Origin: an uncultured Mucilaginibacter sp.
Lineage (GTDB): Bacteria; Bacteroidota; Bacteroidia; Sphingobacteriales; Sphingobacteriaceae
Reading direction: 5' to 3'
Length of the DNA stretch: 64,000 nucleotides
Assembly: GCF_913773635.1 (NCBI RefSeq)
Contig: NZ_CAJYGQ010000003.1
Span: forward strand, 310,001-374,000
The position numbers and the translations under genes are program-made. Below are positions 8,024 through 15,266 of the stretch, one piece after another. Position 1 is the first letter of the stretch; the number at the start of each line of letters is the position of its first letter. The notes beneath the pieces were generated by a model. That model saw nothing but the letters and a program-made list of their open reading frames with translations, did not search any database and had not been told where the DNA came from.

Positions 8024-9544
8024 TTAAGCGTTAAAAGCTTTCAGTCCGTTTTTAATACGTTTAATTACTTCCTCTTTTCCTAGCAGGGCAGCGATATCAA
8101 AAACATGCGGGCCAAATTTGCCGCCAACCAGCATTATACGTAACGGTAACATTGCATCACCGGGTTTCAAGCCCTTTTCGGTTAACAACGCTTTAAAGTC
8201 GGCCTCAAGAGTGGCGGCATCAAAAGCTCTGCTTTGATTCAGATGGCTAATGAATGCATCAAACAAATCTGATTTCGCTTCATTCCATTTCGGTTTTACT
8301 GATGCCAGATCATATTCTTCAGGTTGCTTAAAAAAGTACCAGGCATGTTCATAGGCATCATTAAGCAACACAATGCGGTCCTTTATCAATTCAATAACAG
8401 CCGTAAGATACGCGTCATTTGTAACCTCAACACCTTTGGTAGCTAAAACAGGTTTTATTTCAGCCGTTAAACGTTCGGGGGCTAGTTTTTTTATCCACTC
8501 GGCATTATACCATTTGGCTTTTTCAAAATCAAACTTTGCCCCTGCTTTGCTAATGCGCTCCATCGAGAATTTCTCAATCAGCTCATCAAGCGTGAATATT
8601 TCCTGATCTGTACCGTCGTTCCACCCAAGCATGGCTAACAGGTTGAGGAATGCCTCAGGCAAAAAGCCTATTTCGCGGAAGCCTTCAGTTAAATCGCCGG
8701 TTTTAGCATCAGTCCAATTCATTGCATAAACCGGGAATCCTAAACGTGCGCCATCGCGTTTGCTTAACTTACCATGCCCGTCGGGTTTCAAAATTAATGG
8801 CAGGTGCGCCCATTGTGGCATATGCTCTTTCCAGCCCAAATACTCCCATAACAAAAGATGCACAGGTGCCGACGGCAACCATTCTTCTCCTCTGAAAGCA
8901 TGCGATATTTTCATCAGGTAATCATCAACCACTACTGCAAGGTGATAAGTTGGCATACCATCAGCCTTGAGCAAAACTTTATCATCAATAGTATTGGTGT
9001 CAAAGCTTACGTGCCCGCGTATCATATCATTAAATGATATGGTTTCATCTTCAGGCATTTTTATACGTATTACATGCGGCGTGCCTGCATCAAGCAGCGC
9101 ATCAACCTCATGTTGCGATAGCGAAAGAGAATTTCGCATTTCGTTACGGTACGCCATACCATATTGAAAGTTTGGGACGTTGCTACGTTTCTGCTCCAAT
9201 TCTTCGGGGGTATCAAAGGCGTAGTAGGCATAGCCATGCATAACCAATTTTTCGGCATACTCACGGTAAAGCGGTTTGCGTTCGCTTTGGCGGTAAGGGG
9301 CGTATTCGCCACCATGCAGGGGGCTTTCATCAGGTATAAGGCCACACCATTTAAGGCAGTCAACTATATATTCTTCGGCTCCCGGTACATACCGGGTTTG
9401 GTCGGTATCTTCAATACGTAAAATAAAGGTGCCGTTGTTTTTTTTGGCAAACAAATAATTAAACAATACGGTACGTACCCCGCCCAGGTGTAAACCACCC
9501 GTAGGGCTTGGCGCAAAACGTACCCTTACTTTTTGTTGTAACAT
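8024..9544 (-). CDS. gltX: Glutamyl-tRNA synthetase
   Basis: GltX (506 aa) charges tRNA-Glu in the cytoplasm. The class I signature appears as FAPSPTGGLHLGG at the N-terminus (HIGH equivalent HLGG) and the second signature as GKLSKRDG near residue 265. The length and the C-terminal anticodon-binding helical region are normal for a single-domain-set bacterial GluRS. The ATG at 9544 fits the N-terminus of the family, which begins only a few residues before the FAPSPTG motif. The gene is single, with a terminator shared with the symporter. Confidence 0.97.
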   Translation of the reverse strand: MLQQKVRVRFAPSPTGGLHLGGVRTVLFNYLFAKKNNGTFILRIEDTDQTRYVPGAEEYIVDCLKWCGLIPDESPLHGGEYAPYRQSERKPLYREYAEKLVMHGYAYYAFDTPEELEQKRSNVPNFQYGMAYRNEMRNSLSLSQHEVDALLDAGTPHVIRIKMPEDETISFNDMIRGHVSFDTNTIDDKVLLKADGMPTYHLAVVVDDYLMKISHAFRGEEWLPSAPVHLLLWEYLGWKEHMPQWAHLPLILKPDGHGKLSKRDGARLGFPVYAMNWTDAKTGDLTEGFREIGFLPEAFLNLLAMLGWNDGTDQEIFTLDELIEKFSMERISKAGAKFDFEKAKWYNAEWIKKLAPERLTAEIKPVLATKGVEVTNDAYLTAVIELIKDRIVLLNDAYEHAWYFFKQPEEYDLASVKPKWNEAKSDLFDAFISHLNQSRAFDAATLEADFKALLTEKGLKPGDAMLPLRIMLVGGKFGPHVFDIAALLGKEEVIKRIKNGLKAFNA

Positions 9545-9761
9545 AAGGGCAAATATAAGCAGTGAGCAAGTGAATGCGTTAATGAGTAAGTGGTTAATTA
9601 CCGTTGTATTATAAATTTATTTGTTGAAAATTCGTGTAATGTAGCAGGCATATTTTGTATTAAACGGAAGCGTTTAGTACATCATCAAACAAAATCATCA
9701 TTCAGGGCATTATTAACGGACTTATCTACTAAGCAACTAAAGAACTATATTTGGGCAACTC

Positions 9762-10988
9762 ATGAGCAACCCCTACCAACGAAAAAAGCGCTGGAAATAC
9801 CTGTTATTGTTTTTTGCCGTGTTAATTGCAGGCAGTTCTTTGTTGTATACACAATATCTGGCAAAAAATATTGCCACCAGCGAACGTACGCGTGCACAGG
9901 TTTGGGCGCAGGCCATGAAGCAGGTTTTCAAAACTGTTGACGAAGATCATTTAAACTTCGTATTTGTTGTACGCGATAGTCTTACCGTACCGGCAATAGT
10001 AACTGATGATAAAGGCGATTTTAAGTTTGCCCGTGGTCTTGATACCACAAAAACCTTTATTGAAATGCCACCCGAGCAGGAGAACGGTAATAAAAAGCAG
10101 CCAGTTTATGATATAAAGTATTTTGAAAATGAACTTGCCATAATGAAGGCCCAGCATGAGCCCATTAAGGTAAAAATGGACATACCCGGCTTGGGAGAAA
10201 CATTTTGGTTGGTTTATTATAAAGAGTCAGTGCTACTTAGTCAATTGCGTGTGTTTCCTTATGTGCAGTTAACCATCATTGCTATATTTTTAGGCGTTGC
10301 TTATTCGGCTTTCAGTTCCTCGCGTAAATCTGAGCAAAACCAGGTATGGGTAGGCTTGGCCAAAGAAACAGCGCATCAGCTAGGTACGCCTATATCATCA
10401 TTACTGGCATGGATTGAGCTTTTAAAAGATAAGTTTAATGCAGAGGAAGACCCGCTGATTGCTGAAATGAGCAATGATGTTAAGCGTTTGGAGATAGTAG
10501 CCGACAGGTTTTCAAAAATTGGTTCGAAACCTGTGTTAGAGGCGCACTCAGTGTTTGAAGTTATTAATGATTTTGTGGATTATTTCCGCATTAGGGTTAC
10601 TGATAAAATAACTTTTGAAGTTACCGGCGATCGCTATCTTAAAGCAGGCATTAATATTCCGTTGTTTGATTGGGTAATTGAGAATTTGCTTAAAAATGCA
10701 GTTAACGCCATTGAAGGTAAGGGCAGTATTAAGGTTGATATTTTGGCAAGCAAAGCCCGTAACCAGGTTTATATTGATGTTACTGATACGGGTAAAGGCA
10801 TCCCACGTTCCAAGTTTGTTACGGTTTTCAGGCCGGGGTATACTACACGTAAACGTGGCTGGGGACTTGGCCTTTCATTAACCAAGCGCATGGTTGAAAA
10901 CTACCACAACGGACAAATTTTTGTGAAAGACTCGGAAGTAGGGAAAGGTACCACCTTCAGAATTATACTCAGAAGTAGAGAAGAATGA
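9762..10988 (+). CDS. Orphan membrane sensor histidine kinase
   Basis: A 408-residue kinase with two membrane helices (about residues 12-31 and 166-184) flanking a periplasmic sensor, and a cytoplasmic catalytic core. The phospho-acceptor is His205 in KETAHQLGTPISSL, an HQLGTP variant of the usual HELRTP motif. The N box is ENLLKNAVNAIEGKG, G1 is DTGKGIP and the last glycine box GWGLGLSLTKR. No response regulator is adjacent; instead DinB overlaps its stop codon. A TATATTTG element at 9746-9753 lies only eight bases before the start codon, so the message may have almost no leader. Confidence 0.88.
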   Translation: MSNPYQRKKRWKYLLLFFAVLIAGSSLLYTQYLAKNIATSERTRAQVWAQAMKQVFKTVDEDHLNFVFVVRDSLTVPAIVTDDKGDFKFARGLDTTKTFIEMPPEQENGNKKQPVYDIKYFENELAIMKAQHEPIKVKMDIPGLGETFWLVYYKESVLLSQLRVFPYVQLTIIAIFLGVAYSAFSSSRKSEQNQVWVGLAKETAHQLGTPISSLLAWIELLKDKFNAEEDPLIAEMSNDVKRLEIVADRFSKIGSKPVLEAHSVFEVINDFVDYFRIRVTDKITFEVTGDRYLKAGINIPLFDWVIENLLKNAVNAIEGKGSIKVDILASKARNQVYIDVTDTGKGIPRSKFVTVFRPGYTTRKRGWGLGLSLTKRMVENYHNGQIFVKDSEVGKGTTFRIILRSREE

Positions 10989-11503
10989 TAACGCAACCTC
11001 AGCCCGGCGAATACGCTCCATTTTATTCCGGATACGTTAACGCGGCAATTACTGCCGGAAATATTATTCAAACACTTACCCGTTTAAAGGACAGTACCTA
11101 TGAGCTTTTCACTTCTATTATTGACGAGCAAAAGGGGAATTACGCCTACGCACCGGGCAAATGGACAATTAAGCAGCTGTTGAACCACATGATTGATGCA
11201 GAGCGGATATTTGCGTTCAGGCTGCTGTGCTTCATGAGAGGGGATAGCACAGCGCTACCAGGGTTTGATGAAAACGCCTATGTTGAACAAAGCGATGTAA
11301 GCAACCGTACCCTGCAAAGTATTGCTGCAGAATTTAAAGCCGTGCGCGAGGCTAACATATTCCTGTTTAAATCAATTAAAGATCATCACTTGTCATTGAT
11401 GGGTGTAGCCAACGGACAGCCGGTTTCAGTGAGGGCGTTACTGTTTATAATGGCAGGACACGAAATGCACCACATTAATATTATAAAAGAGCGATACCTG
11501 TAA
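10985..11503 (+). CDS. DinB-family protein
   Basis: A 172-residue four-helix-bundle protein of the DinB/YfiT superfamily. Metal-ligand histidines are visible: NHMIDAERIF in the middle and GHEMHHINIIKERYL at the end. Family members include thiol transferases for bacillithiol or similar low-molecular-weight thiols, plus many uncharacterised enzymes. The start overlaps the sensor kinase stop by four bases (ATGA), so the two genes are co-translated, which hints that the kinase responds to the stress DinB handles. The substrate is unknown. Confidence 0.85.
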   Translation: MITQPQPGEYAPFYSGYVNAAITAGNIIQTLTRLKDSTYELFTSIIDEQKGNYAYAPGKWTIKQLLNHMIDAERIFAFRLLCFMRGDSTALPGFDENAYVEQSDVSNRTLQSIAAEFKAVREANIFLFKSIKDHHLSLMGVANGQPVSVRALLFIMAGHEMHHINIIKERYL

Positions 11504-11559
11504 ACAGCAAAAAGCCTCCTCTTTATAAGAAGATGCTTACTTGCTTCAAAGAATTGCAT

Positions 11560-11949
11560 TTACAGGCTTTTGTTGTCTTCTACATAAATTGATGGTTTGC
11601 CCTTGTCAATGGTATCACGCTTTTCAATTACAAATGACAGGAATAAACCTATGCCTCCAAAAATTGCTATAAGGGCAAAGTAAATAGCGGGGCTTTCTGA
11701 TTTTGATGTTTGAAAAACCGTTCTGTCTAATAAAAAGGCTAAAAACAATCCTAAACCTGTTCCTATTAAAAGCAGACCCCATTTCAAGTTTTGATAAGGT
11801 GCTGATTGTGGCTTGTATCTGCGTGGATCCATACCGCGTTCAATCATGGCCATCTTTTCGCGTTTGTGTAGGTAAACAATTCCAAAAATCATGGCAAACA
11901 TGCCAAGTGGAACTAAAATAGGGATCATTAATGCTAAGGTGCCGTCCAT
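11560..11949 (-). CDS. DUF6249 membrane protein, predicted ECF sigma target
   Basis: A 129-residue protein with three predicted membrane helices (about 5-24, 55-74 and 86-105). A cytoplasmic stretch HKREKMAMIERGMDPRRY follows the first helix, typical of DUF6249 proteins. I start it at the ATG at 11949. The longer GTG frame starting at 12018 would begin inside the ECF-type promoter at 12009-12041 and is therefore unlikely. Function is unknown. It diverges from a sigma factor gene and carries the same promoter as that gene, so it is probably part of its regulon. Confidence 0.8.
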   Translation of the reverse strand: MDGTLALMIPILVPLGMFAMIFGIVYLHKREKMAMIERGMDPRRYKPQSAPYQNLKWGLLLIGTGLGLFLAFLLDRTVFQTSKSESPAIYFALIAIFGGIGLFLSFVIEKRDTIDKGKPSIYVEDNKSL

Positions 11950-12008
11950 GGTATTTAAATTTAAAGTTGTTAATGTTTGTTTCCTCGCCAACTGCGGCGA
12001 TTTGTATA

Positions 12009-12041
12009 CTATGACCACACGATTTTTAAGGAGGTTACACC
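12009..12041 (-). promoter_or_regulatory. ECF-type promoter for the DUF6249 gene
   Basis: On the minus strand GGTGTAACC (12041-12033) and GTGGTCATAG (12018-12009) have a 17-base gap between GTAACC and GTC. This is the same sequence and spacing as the promoter facing the sigma gene at 12164-12196. GTAAC at -35 with GTC at -10 is the general form of ECF sigma promoters. Confidence 0.7.
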
Positions 12042-12163
12042 AATTTCAAAAATTTTCTAAATATATTTTACGGATTATTACAGGCTGAGTTTGCATTAAC
12101 GCTTAGTACACTATTAATGCTATTGCACACCTTACATGTATAATTAATTTTTTTATCACATTA

Positions 12164-12196
12164 GGTGTAACCTCTTTAAATAACATGTGGTCATAG
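12164..12196 (+). promoter_or_regulatory. Autoregulatory ECF-type promoter for the sigma gene
   Basis: GGTGTAACC (12164-12172) and GTGGTCATAG (12187-12196) face the sigma factor start at 12206. Over 33 bases it differs from the divergent copy at only a few spacer positions, which is far more conservation than chance. The start codon lies nine bases after the -10 box, so the transcript would have a very short leader. Confidence 0.7.
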
Positions 12197-12205
12197 ATGT
12201 TGTAA

Positions 12206-12787
12206 ATGCAAAGCAAGCTTTCAGATATCGAGTTAATTGAGCAAACTTTAAGTGGCAACCAATCCGCCTATGCTGATTTGGTTAAGCGCCACCAGCGGTT
12301 TGTATTCACGCTGGCTATGCGTTTTACTAAAACCCGTGAAGATGCCGAGGAGGTTGCGCAAGACAGCTTTGTAAAGGCTTACCGATCATTGCAAAACTTT
12401 GAAGGGCAAAGCAAATTTACCACATGGCTATACAGTATTGTTTATACAACCGCCATGACATTTTTACGCAAGCGAAGGTTAGATACATCATCAATAGACG
12501 ATGAAAATAACTTTATACAGGTTGAAAACCAAAATACAGGGTTTGAAAATAACCTTGCCGAAAATAAGTCAAGGTCATATTATTTAAATAAGGCTATTGA
12601 GCAATTGCTACCAGATGATGCCACTATTATTACATTGTTTTATAAAGGCGAACAATCATTGGAAGAAATTGCGCTAACTTTAGGTATTGAGCCTAACAAC
12701 GTTAAGGTTAAACTATTCAGGGCCCGCCAGCGTTTAAAAGAAAAACTGGAAGGCTCATTAAAACATGAGGTGAACGAGTTGTTATGA
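12206..12787 (+). CDS. ECF-family RNA polymerase sigma factor
   Basis: A 193-residue sigma-70 family protein with only regions 2 and 4. Region 2 includes the core-binding and -10 helices (DAEEVAQDSFVKAYRSL, then FTTWLYSIVY). Region 4 is the C-terminal helix-turn-helix, from ITLFYKGEQSLEEIALTL to VKVKLFRARQRLKEKL. It overlaps its probable anti-sigma factor by four bases (ATGA). A strong ECF-like promoter lies immediately upstream and a mirror copy drives the divergent DUF6249 gene, so it is predicted to regulate itself and that gene. Confidence 0.93.
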   Translation: MQSKLSDIELIEQTLSGNQSAYADLVKRHQRFVFTLAMRFTKTREDAEEVAQDSFVKAYRSLQNFEGQSKFTTWLYSIVYTTAMTFLRKRRLDTSSIDDENNFIQVENQNTGFENNLAENKSRSYYLNKAIEQLLPDDATIITLFYKGEQSLEEIALTLGIEPNNVKVKLFRARQRLKEKLEGSLKHEVNELL

Positions 12788-13281
12788 GGAATTTTGAAGA
12801 ACAATTGTGGAATTATGTGGACGGCACCTGTACACCGCAGGAACGTGAGGTTATTGAACATTTAATTGCTACTGATGAAGCCTACCGGTTAAAGTTTGAA
12901 GAAATTAAAGCATTTAATCTTGAATTGCAGGATATAGAGTTAGATGCGCCACCTATGGCTTTTACTTATAATGTGATGGAGCAGGTACGGGCAGAGGAAG
13001 CTCAAAAGCCACTTAAGTCCTCTATTAATACTATGGTTATTAAGGGTATAGCTGCGTTTTTTGTACTAACTATAACGACCCTAGTGGTAATAGCTTTAGC
13101 AAACGCAAATTGGTCTGCAGGGGCCGCAAATCAAATAAATGTACCCATTATTCGCACGTCAGAGTTAAAAAACTTATTTAGTGGCAATGTGCTAAACGGT
13201 TTCCTGTTTTTTGATTTGGTACTGGCACTTTACTTTTTTGATAGCTACCTGCGTAAGCGTAAAATTAGCGAGGCGGTATAA
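12784..13281 (+). CDS. Probable membrane anti-sigma factor
   Basis: A 165-residue protein with an N-terminal cytoplasmic domain of about 80 residues (LWNYVDGTCTPQEREVIEHL resembles the helix pair of anti-sigma domains), then two membrane helices at about 86-106 and 136-153 and a short basic tail. The zinc-binding HxxxCxxC of ZAS-type anti-sigma factors is absent; only one cysteine is present. Its start overlaps the ECF sigma gene, the standard arrangement for a sigma/anti-sigma pair. The signal that releases the sigma factor cannot be inferred. Confidence 0.75.
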   Translation: MRNFEEQLWNYVDGTCTPQEREVIEHLIATDEAYRLKFEEIKAFNLELQDIELDAPPMAFTYNVMEQVRAEEAQKPLKSSINTMVIKGIAAFFVLTITTLVVIALANANWSAGAANQINVPIIRTSELKNLFSGNVLNGFLFFDLVLALYFFDSYLRKRKISEAV

Positions 13282-13607
13282 AATCATCGACACTTTTGTA
13301 GTTAAAAAAGTACAGTAAATTGGCACTCATAAATGTTGTAACATTTAAAATTTTCAAGGTTTGATAAAAGTGCCTTAAAATCAGCCAAAAAGATTTTTAA
13401 AAAAAATGTTACACTTTGTTGTAGTTTGGTACAGGAATTGTAATATTGTACACGAATTGGTAAACTTACCAATTTAATTGTGATAAGGTTTAGGTTGAAA
13501 GTCCCCCGGTGCAAGACTGGGGGGCTTTTTATTTTTAGTCATATTATGAGCATTGAGTTACTGTGTTATACAACACTTCGTATATTTGACTTGATAAGAT
13601 TCAGAAT
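13282..13607. other. Gene-free region with two palindromes and a strong terminator
   Basis: No protein-like frame is visible in these 326 bases. They hold AAATGTTGTAACATTT (13331-13346), a 20-base palindrome AATTGGTAAACTTACCAATT (13455-13474) and a strong terminator (13498-13530) more than 200 bases after the anti-sigma gene. The layout suits a long 3' UTR or a small non-coding RNA; I cannot tell which. Confidence 0.45.
13498..13530 (+). terminator. Strong intrinsic terminator
   Basis: AAAGTCCCCC pairs with GGGGGCTTT (one T-G pair) around the loop GGTGCAAGACT and is followed by a T run. The GC-rich stem stands out in this AT-rich region. It lies about 220 bases past the end of the anti-sigma gene. 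Confidence 0.85.
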
Positions 13608-14453
13608 ATGAAAAAACTTTACACCCTTGTTTGCTTAACATTAGCTTTAGGTGGTGCAACAACAGCACAGGCTCAAAACGCTTTGAAATTGCCACAGGCA
13701 AGCACTGCACAAACATTAACCCAAGAGTTCGGGCTGGGTAAAATTACTTTAAGTTATTCACGTCCTAATACCAAAGGCCGTAAAATATTTGGCGCATTAG
13801 AGCCTTACGGTGCTGTTTGGCGTACCGGGGCCAACTCTGCAACTACAATTTCTTTTACCGATGAAGTGATGATAGAAGGACAAATAGTTGTGCCGGGTGA
13901 ATACGCATTGTTCACTATTCCTGATGCAAAGGAATGGACCATAATACTAAACAAAGCTGCCAAGCAATGGGGGGCATATGAATACAAGCAGGCCGAAGAT
14001 GTATTACGTGTTAAAGTTAAACCTGCAAAATCTGCCTCTTTTACTGAAACTTTTACAGCTCAGTTTGCCAACGTGGCAGCAACCACTGCTGATTTGGTTT
14101 TAACATGGGAAAACACTGCAGTAACCATTCACTTGAAAACCGATATTGATACCCGTATAATGGCCAATATAGATGAAGCCATGAAAGGTGACAAAAAGCC
14201 TTACTTTGGCGCGGCTCAATACTATTTTGAAAACGGTAAAGATTTAAACAAAGCTTTAGATTGGATGAACGAAGCCGAGAAAGCTGCGCCTAAAGCGTAC
14301 TACATCAGGTACTGGAAAGCACGCGTTCAACTTAAAAAAGGCGACAAGGCTGGAGCTATTGCTACTGCAAAGCAAGGTGTAGCATTAGCTAAAGAAGCAA
14401 AAAACGATGAGTACATACGCCTTAATGAAAGCATTATTGCACAAGCAAAGTAA
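13608..14453 (+). CDS. Exported DUF2911 protein with TPR-like tail
   Basis: A 281-residue protein with a typical signal peptide (MKKLYTLVCLTLALGGATTAQAQ). The DUF2911 core spans about residues 28-170 and contains the family signatures SYSRPNTKGRKIFG, VWRTGANSATTI and PGEYALFTIP. The last 100 residues are helical and resemble one or two TPR units (YFENGKDLNKALDWMNEAE). DUF2911 proteins are abundant in Bacteroidota and of unknown function, probably periplasmic. It is a single gene with its own terminator. Confidence 0.9.
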   Translation: MKKLYTLVCLTLALGGATTAQAQNALKLPQASTAQTLTQEFGLGKITLSYSRPNTKGRKIFGALEPYGAVWRTGANSATTISFTDEVMIEGQIVVPGEYALFTIPDAKEWTIILNKAAKQWGAYEYKQAEDVLRVKVKPAKSASFTETFTAQFANVAATTADLVLTWENTAVTIHLKTDIDTRIMANIDEAMKGDKKPYFGAAQYYFENGKDLNKALDWMNEAEKAAPKAYYIRYWKARVQLKKGDKAGAIATAKQGVALAKEAKNDEYIRLNESIIAQAK

Positions 14454-14504
14454 CAGCGTTTATAGGTAATTATGTTTTAGAAGCATGTTTTACAGATAAG
14501 CATG

Positions 14505-14546
14505 AAAAAAGAGAAAGCCGCATAAATTTGCGGCTTTCTCTTTTTA
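14505..14546. terminator. Bidirectional terminator between DUF2911 and LUD genes
   Basis: AAAAAGAGAAAGCCGC (14506-14521) pairs with GCGGCTTTCTCTTTTT (14530-14545) around an eight-base loop. The near-perfect symmetry suits two convergent genes. Confidence 0.9.
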
Positions 14547-14564
14547 TAATGAAATAACACCACG

Positions 14565-15212
14565 TTATCCATCTAACAGAAAGACAAAAAGCTCCTTAGG
14601 GCCATGTGCACCAAGTACCAAAGTCTTTTCAATATCAGCTGTACGGCTAGGGCCGGTAACGGTTGTAATCATACTGGGCAGGTGCCTGCCATACTTATCG
14701 CTTATAAGCTTAAAACCGTCTTTTAAATCAAGCACCAATTGTGATGTGTAAGCCAATACAATATGCACAGGTGGATAAATACTTAACCTGCGGCCTGCCA
14801 TGCTTGCATTACTCAATAATATACTGCCATTGCGGGCAACAAGCGCTTCGCAAAGCGTAAAGCCCACCTCAGCCTGGTCAAAGTCTTTATCGGTTTCATA
14901 GTATGGATAACCATACTGCTCTAACACTTCTTGCAGGCGCGGCTCCCAACAGTATATTTTATGCCAGTTCCTTTCCTCGGCCAGGTTAAGCAATGATTCA
15001 ATGAACTGTATTTCATCTTCACAAAAAACGAATTGCCCTGCCACTGCCAAAAACTCCTCGGCAAACATTACTTCCAGCAAATCGTCGTCAGTGGGGGCTG
15101 CATATAACGGCTGATCTTCGAGGTTAGGATATGGATTGTCGCGGCGTTCAAGAAGTGCCTTGCGCACCTTTTTTAACATTTTTTCTTTCGAGGTAGTGTT
15201 ATCCTTCATCAT
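14565..15212 (-). CDS. LUD-domain protein (LutC-like)
   Basis: A 215-residue cytoplasmic protein of the LUD family (LutC/YkgG). The diagnostic C-terminal stretch TGPSRTADIEKTLVLGAHGP is present and the N-terminal basic helix is typical. In lactate utilisation, LutC acts with the iron-sulphur proteins LutA and LutB, but neither is adjacent here, so a lactate role is not supported by context. It follows ftsH, from which it is separated by a terminator. The ATG at 15212 could be replaced by the one at 15209. Confidence 0.82.
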   Translation of the reverse strand: MMKDNTTSKEKMLKKVRKALLERRDNPYPNLEDQPLYAAPTDDDLLEVMFAEEFLAVAGQFVFCEDEIQFIESLLNLAEERNWHKIYCWEPRLQEVLEQYGYPYYETDKDFDQAEVGFTLCEALVARNGSILLSNASMAGRRLSIYPPVHIVLAYTSQLVLDLKDGFKLISDKYGRHLPSMITTVTGPSRTADIEKTLVLGAHGPKELFVFLLDG

Positions 15213-15248
15213 AAAAAATAAAAAGCCGCTATTTGCATAGCGGCTTAA
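15212..15248 (-). terminator. Terminator after ftsH
   Basis: AAGCCGCTAT (15223-15232) pairs with ATAGCGGCTT (15237-15246). On the minus strand it is followed by a long T run, so it ends the ftsH transcript directly upstream of the LUD gene. Confidence 0.8.
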
Positions 15249-15266
15249 ATATAAAAAGAAATTATA

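Noticed and set aside
9590..9940. A 116-codon plus-strand frame upstream of and overlapping the sensor kinase
   Set aside because: It is in another frame than the kinase, which has clear membrane helices from 9762; the overlapping frame shows no domain.
11504..11580. AAAAGCCT...AGGCTTTT pair as terminator after dinB
   Set aside because: The loop is over 50 bases and the right arm lies in the coding end of the convergent DUF6249 gene; pairing of eight bases at that distance is not convincing.
12009..12018. GTG start at 12018 for the DUF6249 gene
   Set aside because: It lies inside the -10 box of the divergent ECF-type promoter; the ATG at 11949 starts directly before the first membrane helix.
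13302..13514. A 70-codon minus-strand frame in the gap after the anti-sigma gene
   Set aside because: It runs through the terminator stem and two palindromes, and its composition is not protein-like.
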